Assembly (NCBI GenBank): GCA_963704565.1
Contig: OY969917.1
Location: 2,046,001 to 2,110,000, forward strand
Direction of reading: 5' to 3'
Length of the DNA: 64,000 nucleotides
From: Rhodoblastus sp963704565
GTDB taxonomy: Bacteria > Pseudomonadota > Alphaproteobacteria > Rhizobiales > Beijerinckiaceae
The notes beneath the pieces are model-generated. The model was not told the origin of the DNA, made no database searches, and saw nothing but the letters and a program-made list of their open reading frames with translations. Below, in pieces: positions 24,895-33,092 of this stretch (position 1 is its first letter; each line of letters begins with the position of its first letter). Both the position numbers and the translations under genes were made by a program.

Positions 24895-26697
24895 CTATCC
24901 CCCGATTTCCTCGCGTAAAATCTCCAGCTCCAGCCATTGATCCTCGGCCGCCGCGAGTTCGGCCTCGGTCCGGGCGAGCAGCGCCGTCGCGTCGCTGAAC
25001 CGCTTGGGATCGCGGGCGTAAAGCGCGTGATCGTCCAATATGCCGTGGAGCTTGGCGGCGGTGACGCGCAATTGCTCCATTTTGTCCGGCAGGGTCTCCA
25101 GCGCGTGCTTTTCCATGAAAGTCAGCCGGCGTTTTTGGTCCGCGCGCGGCGCTTCCAGGCGCGCCGGCTTTTTCTCGGCGGGTTTGGGCTTGGCCGCCGG
25201 CCCCACGCCGAAGCCGCGCTGCGCCACCATGTCGCTGTAGCCGCCGGCATATTCGATCCATTTGCCCGCGCCTTCCGAGACGACGACCGAACCGGCGACG
25301 CGGTCGAGAAAGTCGCGGTCATGGCTCACCAGCAGGATGGCGCCGGGATAATCGCCGAGCATTTCCTGCAACAGGTCGAGGGTTTCGAGGTCGAGATCGT
25401 TGGTCGGCTCGTCGAGCACCAGAAAATTCGACGGCAGCGACAGGGCGCGGGCGAGCAGCAGCCGCGCCCGCTCGCCGCCCGAGAGTTTGCCGGTCGGCGT
25501 CCGCGCCTGTTCCGGCGCGAACAGGAAGTCCTTCATATAGCCGACCACGTGCTTCTTCTCGCCGTTGATCGCGACCCAGTCGGAGCCGCCGCCGGTCAGG
25601 GAATCGGCCAAAGTGGCGTTGGGGTCGAGCGCGGCGCGGCGCTGGTCGAGCGTCGCCATCTGGAGATTGGTCCCCAGCCGGATGGTCCCGGAATCGGGTT
25701 CGAGCGCGCCGGTCAGCAGATTGAGCAGGGTCGTCTTGCCGGCGCCGTTCGGCCCGACCAGGGCCAGCCGGTCGCCGCGCAGCAGGCGCAGCGAGAAATT
25801 TTTGACGATCGGGCGGTCGCCGAAACTTTTCGAGATATTTTCCGCCTCGACCACCAGCCTGCCCGAAACCTTGCCTTCGGCGACGCTGATCTTGACTTCG
25901 CCCGCCGATTTTTTTCCGTCGCGCTTTTCCTGGCGCAGAGCGGCGAGGCCGGCCATGCGGCGGACATTGCGCTTGCGCCGCGCGGTGACGCCGTAGCGGA
26001 CCCAATGTTCCTCGGCGACGATCTTGCGGTCGAGCTTCTGGGCGTCGCGCTCCTCCTGTTCCAGCAGGGCGTCGCGCCAGGCCTCGAAAGCGCCGAAACC
26101 CTCGTTGAGCCTTCTGGTCCGGCCCCGGTCGAGCCAGATCGTGGCCCGCGACAGATTTTGCAGAAAGCGCCGGTCGTGGCTGATCAGGACCAGCGCCGAG
26201 CGCAAGGACGCCAGTTCGCCTTCGAGCCATTCGATCGCCGGCAGGTCGAGATGGTTGGTCGGCTCGTCGAGGAGCAGAATGTCGGGCTCGGGCGCCAGCG
26301 CGCGGCAAAGCGCGGCGCGGCGCGCCTCGCCGCCGGAAAGCCTTTCCGGCTTTTCGGCGCCGGTCAGGCCGAGCGCGTCGAGCAGATAATGGGCGCGATA
26401 TTCCCCGTCACTCGGCCCGAGCCCCGCGACGACATAGGAAAAGACATCCTCTTGGCCGGAAAGGTCGGGCTCCTGCGGCAGATAACGCACGGTCGCGTCG
26501 GGCTGGAAGAAGCGCTCGCCATGATCGGCTTCGATCTCGCCGGCCGCGATCTTGAGCAGGGTCGATTTGCCCGAGCCGTTGCGGCCGACCAGGCAAATGC
26601 GGTCGCCGCGCTCGACCACGAGATCGGCGGAATCGATGAGCGGTTTGCCGCCGAGGGTCAGACCGACGCCCTGAAGGGCGAGAATGGGAGGAGCCAT
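24895..26697 (-). CDS. ABC-F ATPase (Uup-like)
   Basis: Soluble tandem-ATPase protein of 600 residues with no membrane domain. The first cassette has GRNGSGKSTLLKIA and RLSGGEARRAALCRAL; the second has GPNGAGKTTLLNLL and KLSGGERARLLLARAL. The C-terminal coiled coil (MEKHALETLPDKMEQL to the end) is typical of Uup, which acts on ribosomes or DNA intermediates. Other ABC-F members give antibiotic resistance; nothing here indicates that. Confidence 0.88.
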   Translation of the reverse strand: MAPPILALQGVGLTLGGKPLIDSADLVVERGDRICLVGRNGSGKSTLLKIAAGEIEADHGERFFQPDATVRYLPQEPDLSGQEDVFSYVVAGLGPSDGEYRAHYLLDALGLTGAEKPERLSGGEARRAALCRALAPEPDILLLDEPTNHLDLPAIEWLEGELASLRSALVLISHDRRFLQNLSRATIWLDRGRTRRLNEGFGAFEAWRDALLEQEERDAQKLDRKIVAEEHWVRYGVTARRKRNVRRMAGLAALRQEKRDGKKSAGEVKISVAEGKVSGRLVVEAENISKSFGDRPIVKNFSLRLLRGDRLALVGPNGAGKTTLLNLLTGALEPDSGTIRLGTNLQMATLDQRRAALDPNATLADSLTGGGSDWVAINGEKKHVVGYMKDFLFAPEQARTPTGKLSGGERARLLLARALSLPSNFLVLDEPTNDLDLETLDLLQEMLGDYPGAILLVSHDRDFLDRVAGSVVVSEGAGKWIEYAGGYSDMVAQRGFGVGPAAKPKPAEKKPARLEAPRADQKRRLTFMEKHALETLPDKMEQLRVTAAKLHGILDDHALYARDPKRFSDATALLARTEAELAAAEDQWLELEILREEIGG

Positions 26698-26754
26698 GAC
26701 CGCATGAAACGCAAAACGGCGGCGAGGGCAAGGGGCGTCTGGCGGCGAAAGGAC

Positions 26755-26787
26755 GGCGCGCGGCTCGCTTTCCGCGAACCGCGCGCC
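26755..26787 (-). terminator. Hairpin after the TadG-like gene
   Basis: GGCGCGCGG at 26755-26763 pairs with CCGCGCGCC at 26779-26787, extended inward by TCGC/GCGA across one mismatch, with a five-base loop. It lies seven bases beyond the stop of the TadG-like gene. The tail on the minus strand (GTCCTTTC) is only weakly T-rich, so it may be a weak terminator or a 3'-end stabiliser. Confidence 0.5.
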
Positions 26788-26793
26788 CCCTGC

Positions 26794-28401
26794 TTATTTC
26801 GTGAGATGCGCGACGGCGCCGACCGCGTTGACGAATAATTGGTTCAACGCCGCCGTAATGTCGCCGCCCGTGCTGACCTCGGCGAAAAGATCCTGCGACG
26901 ACGCGCAGCTCTGCAAGTTGGTCGCGACGCTAGACATGAATGGCGCAACGGTGCTGTTGTACCATGAGTTGCTCGTCACGGGATAATAGGTCGTGTAAAG
27001 CACGGCGATCAGGATCCCGCGCGCCTTGATCGTCGAACAGAGCGCCGTGTTAACAGGCTGCTGACAGCGGTAAAAGCTGCCATATTGGTTCGAGTAGGAG
27101 AAAACCTGCGACGTGTTGCAATAAGAGCCGTTGTACATGGTGAAGTCATCGACGCCGTCGGTGACGATCAGCAGCACCTCTTGCGGAGTGTCGCCGGCGT
27201 TGTTCGTGCCACTGCCCGGCGGCGCCATGGCGGCGTTCACGGTTGCGAGGGCGTTGGCGAAATTGGTGCCCGTGTCGTCGTTCGAGGTGCTCTGCGTGAG
27301 CGTGACGGTTTTGTAGGTGGGCGTTCCGCTTCCGGAAACGGAGGTCGGATAGGTATAGGTTCCCGGATTGCAGATCACCGGCGGCGTCGCGGTCAAATTG
27401 TTTGTGCAGCTCGGGGTCGGAGGGGCCAGATCGCCGTTGTCGGCCATCAATGGCGGCATGATCGCTGAAACCGGTATTTGCATGGGCGACAATTGCCCCG
27501 GGCCCGGCGGCAGGGCGTTCGCATCGGTGGTCGGGGTCAGAGGCAACACTCGCATCGCGCTGTCGCTGAACGTATAGGCGGCCATCTGATAAGCGATTTG
27601 CTGGCTGGCCGGCGCGCCCTTGTTATGGTTATCCATAATAAAATTCGCTTCGGCAATAACGCTTTCAGCCGCGTCGCGCACGTTGTCGATGCGCAACGTG
27701 ATTCCATTGTTTTCAGCATAAGTATAGCTATCGTATTTCCCTAAGCCTACAAACGTCTTCGAAAGTTCCGAATCGTTGAGATCCGATTCATGGCAGGCGA
27801 GGGCGCAACCGGAGGCTGTGTACAGCGAATTGATCCCCGCCGTGGTCGCGGGAAGCTCCATCGATGGAGAGGAATCCAGCAGCAGGTAGAAATTGATATT
27901 GGGCGCCGTGGAGGCATTGGCGGCCGAGGTGACGGTGAAAGACGTTTGCGGGTGGTTCTCGAGCATGGGGTTGCCGAAATAATTATTGACCGAGACCGCC
28001 GCGGTCACCGTGACCACGCGCGATTTCGTGTCCGTCACGGTCGTATCGGTCACCGTCACGCACAAGCCCGGGGAAGTCGTGGAGCAATTGCCGCTGCTGT
28101 AGTTGATGTTGGCGCCCTTGACCAGCGCCGCCTGAGCCTGGAACATGTTGATCGCGGCGGTCTGCGCCGTGCCGCTGTCCTCCTGGAACATGGCGGGGGT
28201 GGTCGCGGCGAGCGCGGCGGCGTCGGCCACCGCCGTCATCCGGCCACGGATCATCATGTCGCGCGCATAATCGATCGCTATGCCGCCCATCAGCACCATC
28301 GGAACGACCGACAAACTGAAAATAAGGCCGATATTGCCGCCGTTGCTGCGCAAGAAGCGGCCGAACGAGCCCATGTCTCTTTTTTTCGACGGTTTCGACA
28401 T
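26794..28401 (-). CDS. TadG-like Tad pilus protein with VWA domain
   Basis: A 535-residue protein. The TadE/TadG-type N-terminal helix (NIGLIFSLSVVPMVLMGGIA, residues 22-41) anchors it in the inner membrane. A von Willebrand A domain follows, with the MIDAS start LLLDSSPSM (DxSxS) near residue 180 and LIVTDGVDDF near 430. It probably supports assembly or outer-surface function of Flp/Tad pili. The ATG at 28401 has a GAGGTT ribosome site. Third gene of a TadE-TadE-TadG unit; the secretion machinery is not in the window. Confidence 0.85.
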   Translation of the reverse strand: MSKPSKKRDMGSFGRFLRSNGGNIGLIFSLSVVPMVLMGGIAIDYARDMMIRGRMTAVADAAALAATTPAMFQEDSGTAQTAAINMFQAQAALVKGANINYSSGNCSTTSPGLCVTVTDTTVTDTKSRVVTVTAAVSVNNYFGNPMLENHPQTSFTVTSAANASTAPNINFYLLLDSSPSMELPATTAGINSLYTASGCALACHESDLNDSELSKTFVGLGKYDSYTYAENNGITLRIDNVRDAAESVIAEANFIMDNHNKGAPASQQIAYQMAAYTFSDSAMRVLPLTPTTDANALPPGPGQLSPMQIPVSAIMPPLMADNGDLAPPTPSCTNNLTATPPVICNPGTYTYPTSVSGSGTPTYKTVTLTQSTSNDDTGTNFANALATVNAAMAPPGSGTNNAGDTPQEVLLIVTDGVDDFTMYNGSYCNTSQVFSYSNQYGSFYRCQQPVNTALCSTIKARGILIAVLYTTYYPVTSNSWYNSTVAPFMSSVATNLQSCASSQDLFAEVSTGGDITAALNQLFVNAVGAVAHLTK

Positions 28402-28408
28402 GCGAACC

Positions 28409-28945
28409 TCAATCGGTATTATAGGGAACAGTCGAGCCAATTCTCGGGTTCTCATAGAAAGTGGAATTGAAGACCATCGGTTTAAACACGTATCCACTCG
28501 CTGGAGTGTAGTTAAAACTTGCACTCGTATAAATCAGAGAGGCGCCATTCACCGCCATCCCCGTCGGCAGGGTGAAAGCGGCCCCTGGGGTCAAGGCCGT
28601 GGCGTTAAGCGCATTACTCCAGGTCACCGTGGTATTGCCGGAATTGTCGGTCGTCAGTTCCGCCACGATCACCGACGTATTAGACAGGTTATAAGGCGCG
28701 ACGATTTGCGCCGACGCATTCAGAACGGTGGTCATAAAGTTGGAGTCGACGTTTGGCGCACGGGCGACCAAGTCGGCGATGGTGTGCGCGGTGATCGTCA
28801 GCTTGCGCTTGGTGGTCATCGCATCGCTGAGCGTGTATTCGCCGATCAGAACCAGCAGGGCGACGGGCGCAATCATGGCGAATTCGACAGCCGACGCCGC
28901 GCGCCGGTCGCGCAGGAAGCGCGACGCCATCGACGGGCGCGTCAT
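28409..28945 (-). CDS. TadE-like minor pilin (second copy)
   Basis: A 178-residue protein with the pilin-like N-terminus RRAASAVEFAMIAPVALLVL, where the glutamate and the preceding region resemble a prepilin-peptidase site, and a threonine/asparagine-rich exported C-terminus with six or so NxT/NxS runs. Start uncertain: ATG 28945 is used here, but a TTG at 28978 has a better ribosome site (GGGGA). It is eight bases upstream of the TadG-like gene and likely co-transcribed. Confidence 0.8.
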   Translation of the reverse strand: MTRPSMASRFLRDRRAASAVEFAMIAPVALLVLIGEYTLSDAMTTKRKLTITAHTIADLVARAPNVDSNFMTTVLNASAQIVAPYNLSNTSVIVAELTTDNSGNTTVTWSNALNATALTPGAAFTLPTGMAVNGASLIYTSASFNYTPASGYVFKPMVFNSTFYENPRIGSTVPYNTD

Positions 28946-28979
28946 CCTTGACAAAAAAGCGAACCGGCGCGCCTTCAAT

Positions 28980-29540
28980 TTAAGTCCCCAGCCCGTTGTA
29001 GGGTTCGACCTCGAACACCGAAGTGGTCATCAGCAGATGATCTCCATTGGGAAGATTGGCGAGTTTGAGGCCAAACCCCCCTAAAATGACAGGAAGCTGA
29101 TACATCACCCGCAAGACGAGAATGCTCCCCGCCCCGCCCGCCTGAAAATTCCAGTTGTTCGTGACCTGGCCTTGCGCATTGTAGGTCAAGGTGGGGGCGG
29201 AAACGTTGGCCGAAGCAAAGTCGGCGGCGTTGGCGCCGACATTCTCGAGATCGACCATCAGTCCCGAGCAGCTGAAAAGCGCGTGCAGGTTTGGGCACAT
29301 GCTGGCGGCGAACTGGCTCGCGGTGAGCCCGGCGTTCTGCACCTGGCCGGTCAACAATTGCCGCGCCGCCATCTCCGTCGCCGTCTCCAGTTCGTTTTCG
29401 GCGACATAAACGGCGCCGACCTGGAAAATGGCGATCAGAATCGCGAAAAACGGCGCCGCAAGTAGCGCGAACTCCAACGCAATGGCGCCACGCACATTCG
29501 CGACGAATGAGACCAAGAGCTTGCGGCTGGAACCCGCCAT
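28980..29540 (-). CDS. TadE-like minor pilin (first copy)
   Basis: A 186-residue TadE-family pseudopilin. The hydrophobic segment VRGAIALEFALLAAPFFAIL contains the conserved glutamate at position +5 of the processed form. The C-terminal domain carries two cysteines (MCPNLHALFSCSG). Alternative starts are GTG 29549 and TTG 29576. First gene of the minus-strand pilus unit; its promoter should lie in 29541-30022. Confidence 0.8.
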   Translation of the reverse strand: MAGSSRKLLVSFVANVRGAIALEFALLAAPFFAILIAIFQVGAVYVAENELETATEMAARQLLTGQVQNAGLTASQFAASMCPNLHALFSCSGLMVDLENVGANAADFASANVSAPTLTYNAQGQVTNNWNFQAGGAGSILVLRVMYQLPVILGGFGLKLANLPNGDHLLMTTSVFEVEPYNGLGT

Positions 29541-30022
29541 TCTAAGCACGACATCACCCCGATAACGCGCGTCCAATCATTGGCCCGCGTCGCCAGAGAA
29601 ACGAAAAAAGATTACGATCGCGTTACGGAAACAATTTAAACTTTTAATCCAACGTGTTAGCTAAAGCTTACGCTCCCGCGTTTGGAGACCACGGGAGCCC
29701 GGTTCGAAACCTCCAGGAATCTTGATCGCGCGGCGTCGCGGCCGCCAAAACAACCCCGAAGACATCGCAATATCATTCGAATCGTTGGCTTGGGGCGTTT
29801 CGCGCGCCATGACGGAGAGGCGCGCGGTTTTGGCGGTTTTCCGTTTGTTAACCTACGCGACGTTTTGCTGAACGGGACGTCGCGCCTCAACCGCGCGCGC
29901 CGGCGGTCTTGAACGCGGGCCAGGGCGCGGAGCGAGTTAAGATTCGCCGAGGCTCGTCTGTTTTTTTCCTGCATCCCAAGCTAAGGTCCAGCCCAAGGAA
30001 AATCGAAGAATCGGGCTCCAAC
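29541..30022. other. Divergent intergenic region between the pilus unit and pgi
   Basis: About 480 bases without a supported gene. The part 29600-29670 is AT-rich and probably holds the leftward promoter of the TadE gene. An 8-bp inverted repeat CGCGCGCC/GGCGCGCG lies at 29801-29808 and 29819-29826, followed by GTTTT. The pgi promoter presumably lies at about 29930-30000. GGTTCGAAACC at about 29700 looks like a tRNA T-loop but no tRNA folds around it. Confidence 0.5.
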
Positions 30023-31670
30023 ATGGATCGCAACGCCGTCGCCGCCGCTTTCGCCGCTCTCGAAGCCCACCGGGTCGAAATCGCGGCCCGGCGCACGGTC
30101 GATTTATTCGCCGAGGATCCGAAAAGGTTCGAGCATTTTTCCGTCCGCCTCGACGACCTGCTCTACGATTATTCCAAGAACCGCCTGACCAGGGCGACGC
30201 TCGGCCATCTTTTCGACCTCGCCCGCGCGGCGCGGCTGGAGGAGCGGCGCGAGGCGCTTTTCACCGGCGAGCATGTCAATCAGACCGAGGGCCGCGCCGC
30301 CCTCCATATGGCCTTGCGCAATTTTTCCGGCGCGGCCGTGCGGGTCGATGGCGAAGACGTCATGCCGGCGGTCGAGGCCGAGCGGGCGAAAGTCGCCGCT
30401 TTCGCGCGCGATGTGCGCCAGGGCGCGATTTTGGGCGCGCACGGCCATCTTTATACGGACGTCGTCAATATCGGCATCGGCGGCTCCGATCTCGGCCCGG
30501 CCATGGCGGCCCGCGCCCTGTCGCCCTTCACTTCGCCCGAATTGCGCGCCCATTTCGTCTCCAATGTCGATGGCGCCGACATCGCCGACACGCTGGCCGC
30601 GCTCGATCCGGCGCGCACCCTGTTCATCGTCTCGTCCAAGACCTTCACCACCCAGGAGACCATGGCCAATGCGGCGAGCGCGCGGGCCTGGATCGCGCAA
30701 GCCTTGGGCGAAGCGGCCGTCGCCGACCATTTCGCGGCGGTCTCGACCGATCTCGAAAGGGTCGCCGCCTTCGGCATCCGCCCGGATCGCGTCTTCGGTT
30801 TCTGGGACTGGGTCGGAGGGCGCTATTCGATGTGGTCGGCGATCGGCCTGAGCCTCGCCATCGTCATCGGCCCGGAGAAATTCGAGGACTTTTTGCGCGG
30901 CGGCCACGATGCGGACCAGCATTTCCGCAACACGCCGCTATCGCACAATATTCCGGTCCTGATGGGCCTGATCGGCGTCTGGCACCGCAATATCTGGGGG
31001 TTTCCCGCTCAGGCCGTCATTCCCTACGACCAGCGCCTCGGCCGTTTCCCCGCCTATCTCCAGCAGCTCGACATGGAGTTCGAACGGCAAGAGCGTGATG
31101 CGCGACGGCGCGCCCTCGCCGCGCGCCACCGGCCCCATCGTCTTCGGCGAGCCGGGCACCAACAGCCAGCACGCCTTTTTCCAGCTTCTGCATCAGGGCA
31201 CGGAAGTGGTCCCGGTCGATTTCCTGGTCGCCGCCAGGCCGACCGACGCCGACGAGCGCCATCACGAACTGCTCTTCGCCAATTGCCTCGCCCAGGCCGA
31301 AGCTTTCATGCGCGGACGCTCCGAACAGGAAGTCCGCGACATTCTGCGCGCCCAAGGCCTTTCGTCAGCCCATATCGACGCGCTCGCCCCGCACAAGACC
31401 TTTCCGGGCGACCGGCCGTCCTCGACCCTGCTCTATCGCAAGCTCGATCCGCGCATGCTCGGCCGGATCGTCGCGCTCTACGAGCACAAGGTCTTCGTCC
31501 AGTCGGTGATCTGGGACATCAATCCCTTCGATCAATGGGGCGTGGAGCTGGGCAAGGAATTGTGCAATCGTCTCGCGCCGCTGGTCGCCGACGCCCGCGC
31601 CGATCTTGCCGGCCTCGACGGCTCGACGGCGGGGCTGATCTCCGCGCGCCGGGCGCTGACGGCAGGGTGA
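30023..31670 (+). pseudogene. pgi: Glucose-6-phosphate isomerase split by a one-base frameshift
   Basis: Interconverts glucose 6-phosphate and fructose 6-phosphate. Both halves are fully conserved: residues 1-350 include IGIGGSDLGPAMAARAL, FIVSSKTFTTQETM and GVWHRNIWGFPAQAVIPYDQ; the second half has GEPGTNSQHAFFQLLHQG, HKTFPGDRPSS and VFVQSVIWDINPFDQWGVELGK. The frame breaks at 31079-31080, where GAGTTCGAACGGC should be GAGTCGAACGGC to give the family sequence LDMESNGKSV. Removing one T restores a protein of about 548 residues. Purifying selection appears intact on both sides, so a sequencing/assembly error or a very recent mutation is more likely than an old pseudogene. Confidence 0.9.
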
Positions 31671-31675
31671 CCCGC

Positions 31676-32008
31676 TTATTCGTCCTCGCCGAACTTATTG
31701 GCGACCAGCGCGGCCAGGGCGTCAACCGCTTCCTTCGCCTGCGGGCCGGTCGCCGAAACGACGATGGCGCTGCCGATGCCGGCGCCGAGGGTCAAAATCC
31801 CCATGATCGACTGGCCGCCGACGCTCTCGCCGCAGCGCGACACCGTGACTTCGGCGTTGAACTGTTCGACGCAATGAACGAATTTGGCGGTGGCGCGGGC
31901 ATGCAGGCCCTTGCGGTTGACGATTTCCAGTTCGCGGCTGACCGCGCCTTCGGCCGGCGGAGCGTTGGGCGGGCAGTCGCAGGGGTCGGCGTCGTCGAAT
32001 TCGGTCAT
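31676..32008 (-). CDS. ptsH: HPr-family phosphocarrier with N-terminal extension
   Basis: A 110-residue HPr. The EI-dependent phosphorylation histidine is in RKGLHARATAKFV (His15 equivalent), and the HprK target serine in GGQSIMGILTL (Ser46 equivalent). A roughly 23-residue N-terminal extension with the cysteine pair DPCDCPP is unusual against the 85-90 residues of standard HPr. The start ATG 32008 overlaps the EIIA stop by four bases. It works with EIIA-Man, HprK and PtsN as a regulatory rather than transport PTS. Confidence 0.9.
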   Translation of the reverse strand: MTEFDDADPCDCPPNAPPAEGAVSRELEIVNRKGLHARATAKFVHCVEQFNAEVTVSRCGESVGGQSIMGILTLGAGIGSAIVVSATGPQAKEAVDALAALVANKFGEDE

Positions 32009-32406
32009 TTCCCACACAATATCTTGCTGGCGACATAAATATATTTGCGCCCGGCCTCGGCCGCCTGGCCCACCGCCTGTTCGAGCGGAGCTTCGTCGCG
32101 CACCGAGGCGAGCTTGATCAGCATCGGCAGATTGACGCCGGCCACCACTTCGACATGGACGCCGTTCATCACCGAAATCGCGAGATTGGACGGCGTGCCG
32201 CCGAACATGTCGGTCAGGATCACCACGCCCTTGCCGGAATCGACCGCCGCGATCGCGTCGATAATGTCGCGCCGGCGGCTTTCCATGTCATCCTCGGGAC
32301 CGATGGTGATGGTCGCCAATTGCGATTGCGGTCCGCAAACATGCTCCAACGCCGCGCGAAACTCCGTCGCCAGATGACCATGTGTCACGAGCACCATGCC
32401 GATCAT
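32005..32406 (-). CDS. PTS EIIA component, mannose family
   Basis: A 133-residue EIIA-Man-type domain with the phosphorylated histidine in VLVTHGHLATEF (THGH) and TDMFGGTPSNLA further on. It has no IIB, IIC or IID partner nearby, as is normal for the alphaproteobacterial regulatory PTS, where it accepts phosphate from HPr. The start may be TTG 32412, which has a better-spaced GGACGG, or ATG 32406. It is coupled to ptsH. A 191-base gap without a gene separates it from hprK. Confidence 0.9.
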   Translation of the reverse strand: MIGMVLVTHGHLATEFRAALEHVCGPQSQLATITIGPEDDMESRRRDIIDAIAAVDSGKGVVILTDMFGGTPSNLAISVMNGVHVEVVAGVNLPMLIKLASVRDEAPLEQAVGQAAEAGRKYIYVASKILCGK

Positions 32407-32597
32407 CGACAATTACCGTCCTGTCCTCGCCCACGCCGGCCTCTCATCCGCGCCCGAAGGCGCGCGGAAAGCCGGCGGGTCGGCGACGCAGCGAAGCGCT
32501 TTTTTGAAGCCGCTGCCGCCGCCACGAAATCGCCGAATTCCAGACCGGCCATTTTCGTGTTTGCAGCGCGCTTGGCAAGCGAAATGAGAGATGAGCG

Positions 32598-33092
32598 TCA
32601 CTTTGTCGAAACTTTGTGCAAGAAAGCCATAATCGCCGCGACTGAACGTTCCGTCTCCCGCGCCGGCAAACATAGCCGGGGAATATCGCGAAGCCCATGG
32701 AAATCGCACGATAATTCCTCCGGCTCGGGCAGCCGGGGCCGCCCCTCGCCCGCGCCTTCCGTCTCCAGATCGACGATCAGGGCCAGCACGGCGCCCGGCT
32801 CGAAATCCTGCGGCAATATCCCGATCCCGCGCCATTCGGCGAGGCCGGCGATGGCGCGATGCGGGCCGAGCACCGCGCGCCCGCCCGAAATATGGGCCGC
32901 CACGCAATCGTCGCCGACCAGCCGCGCAAAATCGCCCCGCCCGCGCCAGGCTTCGACCAGAGCGAGCGCCAGGCTCGACTTGCCGGCGCCCGACCGGCCG
33001 CGAATCAGCACGCCAAATTCGCCGAGCGCCACCGCGTTGGCGCTGACTCGAAAGGAAGATTCCGCCGCCTGCCGCACCGGAGCCTCCCTCAC
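32598..33092 (-). CDS. hprK: Short-form HPr kinase/phosphorylase
   Basis: A 164-residue HprK consisting only of the catalytic domain, the usual alphaproteobacterial form; Firmicute enzymes are about 310 residues. The P-loop is RGRSGAGKSSLALAL (about residues 32-46), followed by LVGDDCVA with the acidic residues. It phosphorylates HPr on the regulatory serine. The start overlaps the chvG stop by four bases, coupling PTS control to ChvG/ChvI expression. Confidence 0.9.
   Translation of the reverse strand: MREAPVRQAAESSFRVSANAVALGEFGVLIRGRSGAGKSSLALALVEAWRGRGDFARLVGDDCVAAHISGGRAVLGPHRAIAGLAEWRGIGILPQDFEPGAVLALIVDLETEGAGEGRPRLPEPEELSCDFHGLRDIPRLCLPARETERSVAAIMAFLHKVSTK

Noticed and set aside
29640..29730. 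tRNA-like T-loop GGTTCGAAACC
   Set aside because: The flanking bases do not form acceptor, D, anticodon or T stems; the sequence is a short palindrome.
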